Positions 47,337 to 54,786 are shown, counted from the first letter of the stretch. The stretch is 64,000 nucleotides of DNA from Pseudomonas taetrolens (GCF_900475285.1 NZ_LS483370.1:3796001-3860000); one strand, 5' to 3'. The notes: generated from the sequence alone by a model not told the origin. A program made the numbers and translations.

Positions 47337-47441
47337 GTGCATGGCCTTAAGCGGCCAGTCGCCCCCCGATTTACCCTGACGTTGATTTGTAGCTCCTTGA
47401 TGAACGTCTTCTTTGGCCGCTGTTCTACAGCGGCCTTTTTT
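47337..47441 (+). ncRNA. Candidate small regulatory RNA, about 105 nt
   Basis: Supported by a rho-independent terminator at its end, an internal hairpin near its 5' end (TGGCC TTAAGC GGCCA), a C-rich single-stranded segment (CGCCCCCCGATTTACCC) and no coding frame. A CTACTCT element at 47324-47330 resembles an RpoS-type -10 box and would give a start near 47337. Size and architecture recall Gac/RpoS-controlled small RNAs such as RgsA, but I cannot confirm identity from sequence alone. The 5' end and strand of expression are inferred. Confidence 0.45.
47415..47441 (+). terminator. Rho-independent terminator of the candidate small RNA
   Basis: GGCCGCTG, loop TTCTA, CAGCGGCC followed by six T. 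It is preceded by no open reading frame on the plus strand, which is why a non-coding transcript is proposed. Confidence 0.88.
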
Positions 47442-47532
47442 ATGCCCGTTATTGGCGAGCCTTGCGTTTACGAGACGCTACAACACACCTGGCGGCGCCA
47501 AGGACACCCAAAGTCCGCAACGCGGCCGCGGT

Positions 47533-48219
47533 TTAAAAGACGCTTGTCAGCAACGGTGCGGCAAACAGGTTGAGAATACCGGTCAGTACCATCACTAGGC
47601 CCGCTACCGAGCCTTCTTCGCTACCCACCTCTCGGGCACGGCTAACACCTGCGCCGTGGGCTCCTATACCGAACAGCGCACCGCGGGCCAGACTGCTGCG
47701 CAGTGGCAACCACTTGAGCAGGAGCCCGCCCAGCAGCGCACCAAATACACCGGTGAACATCACAAATACGGCGGTGAGTTCTGGCACCCCGCCCAAGTCC
47801 TGGGCAAGAGGCATGGCAAACGGTGTGGTGATGGAACGGGGCACCAGTGACATCGTCAATGAGGTGTCGAGCGCCAATGCCCTGGCCAGCCAGAATGAGC
47901 TGCCAATGGAGACTGCGCTGCCCGCCAGCATCCCCAGCAACAAGGCCCCCCAGTGCCGGGCCAACAGCTGGCGCTGTTGCCAGATAGGTACCGCAAAGGC
48001 AACTGTCACCGGCCCCAGTACCAGCATGAGCCAATGGGTGTTGCTCGCGTATTCGGAATACGCGGTATGCAATGGCACCGCGACGGCGAGCAACAAGGCC
48101 GGAACCAATATCAGAGGTGATAGCAAATAGCGTCCGGTGCGGCCATACAGCCAGCGGCTCAGGCTATACGTAAGCAGGGTGAACATCAGCCAGAACATCG
48201 GCATCACCTCAAACTTCAT
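47533..48219 (-). CDS. lrgB: LrgB/CidB-family membrane protein
   Basis: A 228-residue inner-membrane protein with about seven to eight hydrophobic helices. The LrgB signature is visible in LVPRSITTPFAMPLAQDLGGVPELTAVFVMFTGVFGALLG and RGALFGIGAHGAGVSRAREVGSEEGSVAGLVMVLTGI. The LrgAB/CidAB systems modulate murein hydrolase activity and are also implicated in pyruvate or other carboxylate transport. The start overlaps the lrgA stop codon by 11 bases. Confidence 0.92.
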   Translation of the reverse strand: MKFEVMPMFWLMFTLLTYSLSRWLYGRTGRYLLSPLILVPALLLAVAVPLHTAYSEYASNTHWLMLVLGPVTVAFAVPIWQQRQLLARHWGALLLGMLAGSAVSIGSSFWLARALALDTSLTMSLVPRSITTPFAMPLAQDLGGVPELTAVFVMFTGVFGALLGGLLLKWLPLRSSLARGALFGIGAHGAGVSRAREVGSEEGSVAGLVMVLTGILNLFAAPLLTSVF

Positions 48220-48595
48220 GGCGCATCCTCCAACGGCACACAGCCTCCACGGTAAATGCGGTGACGACCATGACCAGCAAGGTGCTGACCCCGATCACCA
48301 GCAGGATGCGCCAGCCTTCATCGCGCACAAGTACGCCGTAGTCGAGCAAACTCATCAACGCCGGAATAAAGAACAGCAGCATTTCAGCCATCAATACGCC
48401 AGCCCCCAGTTGCAGGGTCGCGGGCTTGATCCAACCCAGGGCAAAACCCAGTAACAGCAGCGCCATGCCGACCACACCACCGGGTATGGGTAAATGCCAG
48501 CCGCTCGCGATCTGGCACCCTATGAAGTAGATGGCGAGCAGTACGGCCAATTCGCTGACCATCCGCCCCAAGCGTTTTACATCAAAGCGTTTCAT
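48209..48595 (-). CDS. lrgA: LrgA/CidA-family holin-like protein
   Basis: A 128-residue holin-like inner-membrane protein with four hydrophobic helices and the family core ASGWHLPIPGGVVGMALLLLGFALGWIKPATLQLGAGVLMAEMLLFFIPALMSLLDY. It forms a two-gene operon with lrgB. A LysR gene is divergent with a palindromic operator between them, the same arrangement as CidR-controlled cidAB in Gram-positive bacteria. Confidence 0.92.
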   Translation of the reverse strand: MKRFDVKRLGRMVSELAVLLAIYFIGCQIASGWHLPIPGGVVGMALLLLGFALGWIKPATLQLGAGVLMAEMLLFFIPALMSLLDYGVLVRDEGWRILLVIGVSTLLVMVVTAFTVEAVCRWRMRHEV

Positions 48596-48604
48596 GTTGT
48601 TTCC

Positions 48605-48687
48605 ATTCCAGACTGGGCTTCAGTTTAAAGAACCCCCTTCCATCCCGAAAACGAATTGTTAGACTGACAGCCATTCCAAAGTGGAAT
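48605..48687. promoter_or_regulatory. Paired LysR operator sites between lrgA and the LysR gene
   Basis: ATTCCA-AAG-TGGAAT (48673-48687) is a perfect 6+3+6 palindrome just upstream of the LysR start. A second, partial copy ATTCCA-GAC-TGG lies at 48605-48616 next to the lrgA start. Both sharing TTCCA-N3-TGG suggests one regulator binding both promoters. Confidence 0.6.
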
Positions 48688-48694
48688 CTAGGTC

Positions 48695-49591
48695 ATGGAA
48701 TTCAAACAGCTACGAACATTTGTCGAGGTCGCACGTCAGGGTGGTTTCACTCAGGCGGCGCACACCCTGCATATCAGTCAGTCAGCGGTAAGCAAAAAGG
48801 TCGCTCAGCTTGAGCACAGCCTCGCCACGCCTTTGTTCGATCGACTGGGTTCTCATGTACGCCTGACGGCGGCAGGCAATGTGGTGCTGCTACGTGCTGA
48901 AAGCATGCTGCGTTTGCACAGGGAGTTACTGAGCGAACTCGATGATTTGAGCCATTTGGCGCGTGGCGAGCTGAAGCTGGGGTTGCCACTGCTGGGCAGT
49001 GATGCCCTGTTCGCCAGGTTGTTTGCAGAATACCGGCGGCGCTACCCGAATATTCAGGTGCAGTTACTTGAGGGAGGCAGTTTGAATATTGAACAAGCGG
49101 TGCTGAGTGGCGAACTGGAATTGGGCGGCAGTCTGACCCCCAAAAACCCGGCCTTCGCATACCAGCCGTTTTGCGATGAGCCGCTTGACGCTTTGCTGCC
49201 CGCTGACCATCCCTTGGCAGAGGACGGCAGCGTGCGGCTGGAGCAATTGGCCGACACCCCTTTTTTACTCTATCAACGCAGCTTTGTGCTCAACGACCGC
49301 TTGCTGCAAGCCTGTCAGCAGGTTGGCTTTACACCCAAAGAAGGCGGCCGGAGTGGCCAGGCGGATTTTCTGGTGGCGCTGGTGGCTGCCGGACAAGGGG
49401 CTGTCCTGTTGCCCAGCGTGGTTGCACGCGGCCTGGTACGTCCCGGTGTCGTGCGGTTAAAGCTGGTTGCACCCGACTATTTACGCTGGGATATCGCGTT
49501 TATCTGGCGAGACGGGGCGTATTTGTCGCGGGCAGCTCAAGCCTGGCTTGAGCTGCTGCGTGAACGCCCGGTTACTGGCTCAGTGCTTTGA
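48695..49591 (+). CDS. LysR-family regulator, probable control of lrgAB
   Basis: A 298-residue LysR protein of the CynR/CidR-like branch. HTH MEFKQLRTFVEVARQGGFTQAAHTLHISQSAVSKKVAQLEHSLATPLFDRLG at the N-terminus; effector domain from about residue 90 (GELKLGLPLLGSDALFARLFAEYRRRYPNIQVQLLEGG). It is divergent from lrgAB with 99 bases between and operator-like repeats at both ends of the gap. Its 3' end overlaps the convergent flavodoxin gene by 20 bases. Confidence 0.9.
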   Translation: MEFKQLRTFVEVARQGGFTQAAHTLHISQSAVSKKVAQLEHSLATPLFDRLGSHVRLTAAGNVVLLRAESMLRLHRELLSELDDLSHLARGELKLGLPLLGSDALFARLFAEYRRRYPNIQVQLLEGGSLNIEQAVLSGELELGGSLTPKNPAFAYQPFCDEPLDALLPADHPLAEDGSVRLEQLADTPFLLYQRSFVLNDRLLQACQQVGFTPKEGGRSGQADFLVALVAAGQGAVLLPSVVARGLVRPGVVRLKLVAPDYLRWDIAFIWRDGAYLSRAAQAWLELLRERPVTGSVL

Positions 49592-50027
49592 TCAAGTCAG
49601 CCAGCCAAGGCTCGGCATCACTTTCAGGGGTAACGCTCTCGCTGGAGTCCAGACGGAGCATGGGCAGCACTTCATTCACTCCCAGCTCGGCGAACAACTC
49701 GCGCATTTGCTCGCCGCCGCCGCAGAAGGTATCGCCATAACTCGAATCGCCCAGCCCCATCACCGCACCCGGCAAACCACGCAAGGCAGCCGGTAACTGG
49801 TCACGCAGGGCGCTGTAGAGCGGGATCAGATTGTCCGGCAGCTCGCCCATGCCAGTGGTGGAGGTCACGGCCAAAATGGCTTCTGGCGCAAACGCCAGAA
49901 CCTCGTCCAGGGTTGCACGCGGATTGAGCATGACCTCAAACCCTGCCTCGGCAAGCAGTTGCCTGGCATGACGAGCGACTTCTTCAGCGGTGCCGTACAC
50001 CGAGCCGGAAAGAATGGCGACTTTCAT
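49572..50027 (-). CDS. Flavodoxin, MioC-like
   Basis: A 151-residue flavodoxin. The FMN phosphate loop appears as ILSGSVYGTAEEVAR near residues 5-19 and the isoalloxazine loops as TSTTGMGELPDN and GLGDSSYGDTFCGGGEQM. This short form is MioC/YqcA-like and would be a cytoplasmic electron carrier. Redox partner unknown. The ATG at 50027 is preferred over a TTG one codon upstream. Confidence 0.9.
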   Translation of the reverse strand: MKVAILSGSVYGTAEEVARHARQLLAEAGFEVMLNPRATLDEVLAFAPEAILAVTSTTGMGELPDNLIPLYSALRDQLPAALRGLPGAVMGLGDSSYGDTFCGGGEQMRELFAELGVNEVLPMLRLDSSESVTPESDAEPWLADLIKALSQ

Positions 50028-50160
50028 CAATCTGATCCTGTAGCTGTCTAAAAGGTCTGGATGTTAACAGGTGAGGCACCGCTTCGGGGATGGCAACTGG
50101 ACGGCTCGCAACCATGCCCTAAAATAGGCCTTTTTGCCCGCCAGTCAGGAGCGACTATCG

Positions 50161-50628
50161 ATGATCAATGCCCGTTTGCTGCAACGCATGATAGACGCGA
50201 CCCAGGACGGCATTGTGATCGCCGAACAGGAAGGCGAAGACAACATCCTTATTTATGTGAACGCTGCTTTTGAAGCACTCACCGGCTACAGTCGCGACGA
50301 CATTCTTTATCAGGACTGCCGCTTCCTGCAGTCAGGCGATCGTGATCAGCCGGCGCTGGCGCTCATCCGCAAAGCCATCGCCAGTAGACAACCGGTCCGC
50401 CAGGTACTGCGCAACTACCGCAAGGATGGTTCGCACTTCTGGAATGAGTTGTCGATCACCCCGGTATTCAACGAAAGCGATCAACTGACTTACTTTATTG
50501 GCGTGCAAAAGGATGTCACCCCCCAGGTAAAAGCCGAGATGCGGGTGGCCCAGTTAGAAGCCCAACTCAGCGCGGTACAGGCAGAGCTGGAAGCACTGAA
50601 GGCGACGAGCGGTTATAACAAAACGTAA
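50161..50628 (+). CDS. Short LOV-domain blue-light photoreceptor
   Basis: A 155-residue protein closely resembling P. putida PpSB1-LOV/PpSB2-LOV: a single LOV domain with N-cap (MINARLLQRMIDATQDGIVIAE) and a C-terminal coiled-coil helix (VKAEMRVAQLEAQLSAVQAELEAL) but no effector domain. The photoactive Cys53 lies in DCRFLQ, and the flavin-contacting Asn and Gln are in NELSITP and IGVQKDV (Gln116). Arg61 is present while position 66 is Leu. It should form a flavin-cysteinyl adduct in blue light and act through a protein partner. The start at 50161 follows CAGGAGCGACTATCG and matches the homologous N-terminus. Confidence 0.92.
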   Translation: MINARLLQRMIDATQDGIVIAEQEGEDNILIYVNAAFEALTGYSRDDILYQDCRFLQSGDRDQPALALIRKAIASRQPVRQVLRNYRKDGSHFWNELSITPVFNESDQLTYFIGVQKDVTPQVKAEMRVAQLEAQLSAVQAELEALKATSGYNKT

Positions 50629-50634
50629 AAATAG

Positions 50635-50665
50635 CGGTCTGTACCTACGACTACAGACCGACTTT
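50635..50665 (+). terminator. Hairpin between the LOV gene and the next gene
   Basis: CGGTCTGTA and TACAGACCG form a 9-bp stem with an 8-base loop, followed by ACTTTTCG. It is a weak terminator or attenuator, seven bases after the LOV stop codon. Confidence 0.55.
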
Positions 50666-50676
50666 TCGAGCCCCAT

Positions 50677-51297
50677 ATGTCTCACGATGCTCTTTTGACC
50701 CAGGAAGAGCTGGATTTCATCCAGTCGATGCACCAAAGCCCTCTGTCGAATACAGGGGAAGCATCGTCAAGCCTGGTGGTTAACGGGGTCTCTCAAATAC
50801 GCGACTTGCTGACTCGATTGGCAGCCCATGAGCACGTCACAATCCACGCTCATATTGCCAATCAGCAAATGAGTTTTCCGCTGCGTCTGGTCGAAGACGA
50901 ATTCCATGCCCAGCATCTGGAGTTAGGAGCGCCCAGCATCTTCGAAGACGGACCCAAGGCCCGGCCATGGCGCATGACGCTGCCAGAACCGGTACCGCTG
51001 GAAAACATTCGTGGTAAGCCCGGGCATTTATGGGTCACCGAAATGTCGTTCAAGGGGCTTCTGGTTGAAGTGCGTAACGAGGCTCGCCCGCCTCGCCAGT
51101 TTTCGCAGTGGTTCTGCCCCGGGGGCCAAGAGCGGATTGCCCTGCGTGGCACCCTGGAGCGCAAGACCGAACTGGGTCTGTACGCCTATCGCCTGAGCCA
51201 ACGGGACCACGACGAAACCGAACGATTGCGCCAGTTCATTCTGCACCGGCATCGCCTGGTACATCCCGACCTGCACGCCAGCGCCCTCACCCCTTGA
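50677..51297 (+). CDS. Conserved protein of unknown function, possible degenerate PilZ domain
   Basis: A 206-residue soluble protein. The N-terminus MSHDALLTQEELDFIQSMHQSP resembles the short docking motif that opens FliM-type proteins (LLTQEELDFI), but the rest does not match FliM. The segment WVTEMSFKGLLVEVRNE recalls the PilZ pattern [DN]xSxxG, with Glu for Asp, and no clear RxxxR precedes it, so c-di-GMP binding is doubtful. It sits between the LOV and MerR genes, reading with the LOV gene, and its 3' end overlaps the convergent MerR gene by 11 bases. Confidence 0.7.
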   Translation: MSHDALLTQEELDFIQSMHQSPLSNTGEASSSLVVNGVSQIRDLLTRLAAHEHVTIHAHIANQQMSFPLRLVEDEFHAQHLELGAPSIFEDGPKARPWRMTLPEPVPLENIRGKPGHLWVTEMSFKGLLVEVRNEARPPRQFSQWFCPGGQERIALRGTLERKTELGLYAYRLSQRDHDETERLRQFILHRHRLVHPDLHASALTP

Positions 51298-52222
51298 GAT
51301 CAGCGTCCAGACGTTGATTCATCAGCACGGCGTCACTGCCCAAACAGCCAATGGATGTGCCCGCCAACGCTTCCTGGGCAACATTGGCTGCCTCACCCGC
51401 CAGCAATAATGAACAGTTCAGGGTATTTGCCAGCCGCTGCAGCCGCCGAACATGCGCCGTGCTCAGCGCACGATTGGCAAACAGCACCACGGCCTGAGGT
51501 TTCAGCTTCTCGCAAATCAGTGAGAGCTCGCCCAATGGCTGCCCCACAGCCAAAACCCTGACCACTCGATCGGTTCGGGTCAGGAGCAAACCGGCGACCA
51601 GCAACTCCAGCTCATGACACAGCTCAGGCAGCGCTACCAACACTACACGTTGCCGGGCACCCGCGGCCTGCAACTGCAAGCGGTGCTGGACCCGCCCGCG
51701 CAAGAACCCGTCCAGGAGCAACCACTCGCTGGTGCGACCGAATTCGTCCTGTTCTCTGAGCAACTGCTGCCACAGCGGCAGAAATATGGCCTGGAATACG
51801 ATGTCGACCGGGTAGATCGAGAAAATCTGCCCATACAGACGTTCAAGTTCCGCCTCATCGAAAGCACTGAGAGCGGCTCGGATACTCAAATGCCATTCGC
51901 TGTATTCGTCAGTTTCGATCCCTGCCTCCAGGGTTCTGGATCGGGGCTCACGCGTTAACAAGTCACCCACTTTACTGACTGTGACCCCGCGCTCGATCCA
52001 GCCAAGCACACGACGGACTGTCTCGATATCCGTCATGGAATACAAACGATGCCCACTTTCGGTGCGTGTTGGCTGTATCAATCCATATCGCCGCTCCCAG
52101 GCACGCAATGTCACCGGATTGACACCTGTGAGGCGGGCTACTTCACGAATCGGATAAAGATCTCCCGGCGCAGATGAATCGGCGGTCAGCGCAACGGGTT
52201 CAATATCAATAATCATGGGCAT
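51287..52222 (-). CDS. MerR-family regulator of the LitR/CarH type, class II-like (PplR homologue)
   Basis: A 311-residue regulator. The N-terminal MerR HTH (~20-85) holds YPIREVARLTGVNPVTLRAWERRYGLIQPTRTESGHRLYSMTDIETVRRVLGWIERGVTVSKVG. The rest has the helical-bundle plus Rossmann-like layout of B12-dependent LitR/CarH. The Trp-x9-Glu-His motif of the cobalamin site is not intact (W...SEWLL), and no ExHxxG lower-ligand motif is clear. It is thus a class II LitR that likely does not use B12. P. putida PplR proteins of this kind act with short LOV sensors; here the LOV gene is 660 bases away. It is divergent from folM. The start at 52222 (MPMIIDIEP) is the best of several Met. Confidence 0.88.
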   Translation of the reverse strand: MPMIIDIEPVALTADSSAPGDLYPIREVARLTGVNPVTLRAWERRYGLIQPTRTESGHRLYSMTDIETVRRVLGWIERGVTVSKVGDLLTREPRSRTLEAGIETDEYSEWHLSIRAALSAFDEAELERLYGQIFSIYPVDIVFQAIFLPLWQQLLREQDEFGRTSEWLLLDGFLRGRVQHRLQLQAAGARQRVVLVALPELCHELELLVAGLLLTRTDRVVRVLAVGQPLGELSLICEKLKPQAVVLFANRALSTAHVRRLQRLANTLNCSLLLAGEAANVAQEALAGTSIGCLGSDAVLMNQRLDADLKG

Positions 52223-52270
52223 ATGAAAGCCATCGACCAAATGTAGGTAAACGCATTCTACGCATTATGT

Positions 52271-52296
52271 CGCTACACCGCCTTGAGATACATACA
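52271..52296. promoter_or_regulatory. TACA-type repeats in the merR/folM divergent promoter region
   Basis: TACA occurs at 52274, 52289 and 52293; read on the minus strand this is TGTATG, 13 bases, then TGTAGC. P. putida PplR1 sites have been described as TRTACA-N12-TGTAYA, so this is an imperfect candidate with one extra spacer base. Confidence 0.3.
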
Positions 52297-52424
52297 ACGC
52301 GCCTCCCTTCGTCAATCAGGTTACCCAGAGACGCTTTGGCCCAGGCATGGCCGTTGCGCAACAGACGCTGGTATAGTTTTGTCATTACGCCACTACCCCG
52401 CTGTTTCTTTAGACCGAGCCTGTC

Positions 52425-53135
52425 ATGCCTTCTACTTCTGCCCCGATCCTGATCACTGGCGCCGGACAGCGCATTGGCTTGCATTGCGCGCAGCAACTGC
52501 TGGCTGAAGGTTTTCGGGTAATCATCAGTTACCGCAGCGAGAAGCCGGGCGTGCAAGCCCTGCGTGATCTGGGTGCGACAACATTACTCGCCGACTTTTC
52601 GACCCCGGACGGTATCCTCGATTTTATCGAGCGGCTCAAAAGCCATACCGACTGCCTGAGAGCCATTGTTCACAATGCATCGGCGTGGCTGGCGGAATGT
52701 ACCGACACCGAAATCAATGCGTTCAGTCACATGTTCAACGTCCACATGCTGGCGCCCTACTTGATCAATCTTCACTGCAGCGAACTGCTGGAACGCTCAA
52801 CACCTGCCGATATCGTGCACATCAGCGACGATGTCACACGCAAGGGCAGCAGCAAGCACATTGCTTATTGCGCCACCAAAGCCGGACTCGACAGCCTGAC
52901 CTTGTCATTCGCAGCTAAACTGGCGCCACGCATCAAAGTCAACGGCATCGCCCCGGCGCTGGTGCTGTTCAATCCTGATGACGATGCAGCGTACCGCACC
53001 AAAGCGCTGGCAAAATCCGCACTGGGCATCGAGCCCGGAGCCGAGGTGATCTACCAAAGCCTGCGTTATTTGCTGGATAACCCCTATGTCACCGGCACGA
53101 CCCTGACCGTCAATGGCGGCCGGCACCTCAAATGA
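52425..53135 (+). CDS. folM: Dihydromonapterin reductase FolM
   Basis: A 236-residue SDR-family pteridine reductase. The NADPH-binding motif is ITGAGQRIG (residues ~10-18), then NASAW and the catalytic YCATKAG. The family-specific ILITGAGQRIGLHCAQQLL opening and the HISDDVTRKGSSKHIAYCATK block match FolM. It reduces dihydromonapterin to tetrahydromonapterin. It is first in folM-folE-folX-DUF1244-hopJ and divergent from the LitR-like gene. Confidence 0.92.
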   Translation: MPSTSAPILITGAGQRIGLHCAQQLLAEGFRVIISYRSEKPGVQALRDLGATTLLADFSTPDGILDFIERLKSHTDCLRAIVHNASAWLAECTDTEINAFSHMFNVHMLAPYLINLHCSELLERSTPADIVHISDDVTRKGSSKHIAYCATKAGLDSLTLSFAAKLAPRIKVNGIAPALVLFNPDDDAAYRTKALAKSALGIEPGAEVIYQSLRYLLDNPYVTGTTLTVNGGRHLK

Positions 53136-53159
53136 GCCGCCCCGCGAGGAAGTATTTTC

Positions 53160-53720
53160 ATGAGCGCATCACTGCCTGAGCACTATCGCGAGATCCTTGT
53201 GGGTCTCGGTGAAAACCCCGACCGCGAAGGCTTGCTCGACACCCCAAAGCGTGCGGCCAAAGCCATGCAGTATCTGTGTCGTGGCTATGAGCAAAGCGTG
53301 GAAGAGATTGTAAATGGCGCCCTGTTCTCATCAGACAACGATGAAATGGTGATCGTCGCCGATATCGAGCTGTACTCCCTGTGCGAACACCACCTGCTAC
53401 CGTTTATCGGCAAGGCGCACGTGGCGTATATCCCGACCGGCAAAGTGCTGGGCCTGTCTAAAATTGCCCGTCTGGTCGACATGTTCGCCCGACGCCTGCA
53501 AATCCAGGAAAACCTCACTCGGGAAATCGCCGACGCCATTCAGAACATCACCCAGGCGGCTGGCGTGGCGGTCGTCATTGAAGCCAAGCACATGTGCATG
53601 ATGATGCGCGGTGTAGAAAAACAGAATTCGACCATGAACACTTCGGTCATGCTGGGCGCATTTCGCGAGCCAAGCACCCGTATGGAATTCTTGCAATTGA
53701 TTGGACGGAGCAAGCCGTAA
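53160..53720 (+). CDS. folE: GTP cyclohydrolase I
   Basis: A 186-residue zinc enzyme making 7,8-dihydroneopterin triphosphate from GTP. Zinc ligands are Cys75 and His78 (LCEHHLLPF) and Cys146 ([12 protein letters not shown]); the conserved [30 protein letters not shown] follows. It is placed between folM and folX, so its product probably feeds monapterin as well as folate. Light induction of folE is known in P. putida, which makes its nearness to LOV and LitR genes notable. Confidence 0.96.
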   Translation: MSASLPEHYREILVGLGENPDREGLLDTPKRAAKAMQYLCRGYEQSVEEIVNGALFSSDNDEMVIVADIELYSLCEHHLLPFIGKAHVAYIPTGKVLGLSKIARLVDMFARRLQIQENLTREIADAIQNITQAAGVAVVIEAKHMCMMMRGVEKQNSTMNTSVMLGAFREPSTRMEFLQLIGRSKP

Positions 53721-54091
53721 TGTCACAACTTCAACCAGGAATGGCCCGCATTCGCGTCAAGGACCTGTGCCTGCGCACCTATATCGGGATCAATGAAGAA
53801 GAGATCCTCAACAAGCAGGATGTGTTGATCAACCTCACCATCCTTTATGCCGCCCAGGATGCCGTGCGCGATAACGATATTGATCACGCGCTGAATTACC
53901 GCACCATCACCAAGGCCGTGATCCAGCATGTCGAAGACAACCGTTTCGCTCTGCTCGAACGCATGACCCAGGAATTGCTGGATCTGGTGATGGCCAATAC
54001 TGCCGTGCTGTATGCCGAGGTCGAAGTCGACAAACCCCACGCCCTGCGCTTTGCTGAATCCGTATCGATTACGCTCGCGGCGAGCCGCTAA
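53720..54091 (+). CDS. folX: Dihydroneopterin triphosphate 2'-epimerase FolX
   Basis: A 123-residue FolB/FolX-fold protein. The segment [34 protein letters not shown] and the C-terminal [19 protein letters not shown] are typical; the N-terminal FolX pattern and linkage to folM favour FolX over dihydroneopterin aldolase. It epimerises dihydroneopterin triphosphate to the monapterin form. ATG shares its A with the folE TAA stop codon. Confidence 0.9.
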   Translation: MSQLQPGMARIRVKDLCLRTYIGINEEEILNKQDVLINLTILYAAQDAVRDNDIDHALNYRTITKAVIQHVEDNRFALLERMTQELLDLVMANTAVLYAEVEVDKPHALRFAESVSITLAASR

Positions 54092-54121
54092 GCTGCCACT
54101 TTCTCAATCCCGGTGCCCCCT

Positions 54122-54418
54122 ATGACGCCCCAAGAACGCCTTGAACTCGAAGCTGCCGCCTTCCGCCGGCTTGTCGCACACCTGGACAGCCGCAAAGACG
54201 TGCAGAACATTGACCTGATGAACCTCTCGGGTTTCTGCCGCAATTGCCTGTCCAAGTGGTACAAGGCCGCGGCTGACGAGCGGCAGATCGACCTCAGCCT
54301 CGATGATGCCCGCGAAGTGGTTTACGGCATGCCGTACGCCGAATGGAAATCCCTCTACCAGAAAGAAGCCAGCGCCGAACAATCCGCGGCGTTTGTCTCA
54401 GGAAAAAAGCATGACTGA
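54122..54418 (+). CDS. DUF1244 family protein
   Basis: A 98-residue protein of the DUF1244 family, recognised by the central block NIDLMNLSGFCRNCLSKWYKAAADERQ with a CRNC pair, followed by DDAREVVYGMPYAEWKSLYQKEA. The function is unknown; the CxxC could bind metal. It lies 30 bases after folX, on the same strand, and overlaps hopJ by eight bases. Confidence 0.9.
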   Translation: MTPQERLELEAAAFRRLVAHLDSRKDVQNIDLMNLSGFCRNCLSKWYKAAADERQIDLSLDDAREVVYGMPYAEWKSLYQKEASAEQSAAFVSGKKHD

Positions 54419-54752
54419 TTTAAATACCCTGCGCGCCAGCCTTAACCGGGGCGAACATCTGTTTGCCGACACCCTGGCGTTTATTGCCGCGCATTACGAC
54501 TACCAGCCCCAGGCGTTCAACAATGGCGGCGTGGAAAATGCCGCCGGGCAAAATGAAGGCTCGTGCAAAACCCTCGGCCTGGCCCTGCTGGAAGGGTTTA
54601 GCGATCAGGAAGCACTGCTGGCCTTTGGCGAGCACTATCGCTCGGTACTGGCGACGCCGGAAGGCACCGATCACGGCAACATTCGTGCGCTGATGGCTCG
54701 CGGCCTGGCTGGCGTTGAATTCCCTGCCCGTCCGCTGGTACGCAAGGCCTGA
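54411..54752 (+). CDS. HopJ-family protein
   Basis: A 113-residue protein of the HopJ family, named after a Pseudomonas syringae effector candidate but widespread in non-pathogens. The diagnostic core is FNNGGVENAAGQNEGSCKTLGLALLEGFSDQEALLAFGEHYRSVLATPEGTDHGNIRALM. No secretion signal is evident. It is the last gene of the fol operon, ahead of a strong terminator. Its role is likely cytoplasmic and housekeeping rather than virulence, but this is unproven. Confidence 0.9.
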   Translation: MTDLNTLRASLNRGEHLFADTLAFIAAHYDYQPQAFNNGGVENAAGQNEGSCKTLGLALLEGFSDQEALLAFGEHYRSVLATPEGTDHGNIRALMARGLAGVEFPARPLVRKA

Positions 54753-54786
54753 CACCCTCCCGCTGTTTCAGCGCACGAGCACGCAC

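Larger units (their letters stand above)
47044..47532. other. Intergenic region holding a candidate small RNA
   Basis: Nearly 490 bases without a convincing protein gene. The left half is featureless to me. The right half holds a chain of inverted repeats: TCTGGA/TCCAGA (47289-47306), AGAGCAAC/GTTGCTCT with a 3-base loop (47304-47322), TGGCC/GGCCA (47342-47357) and a strong terminator at 47415-47441. Confidence 0.55.

Noticed and set aside
47120-47350. Small plus-strand frame of 76 codons near the candidate RNA
   Set aside because: No ribosome binding site or known motif; its end runs into the stem structures. It remains possible but is not supported.
54411-54752. HopJ as a type III effector
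   Set aside because: The family name is historical. No secretion signal, hrp box or type III genes are present, and the gene lies in a pterin operon.
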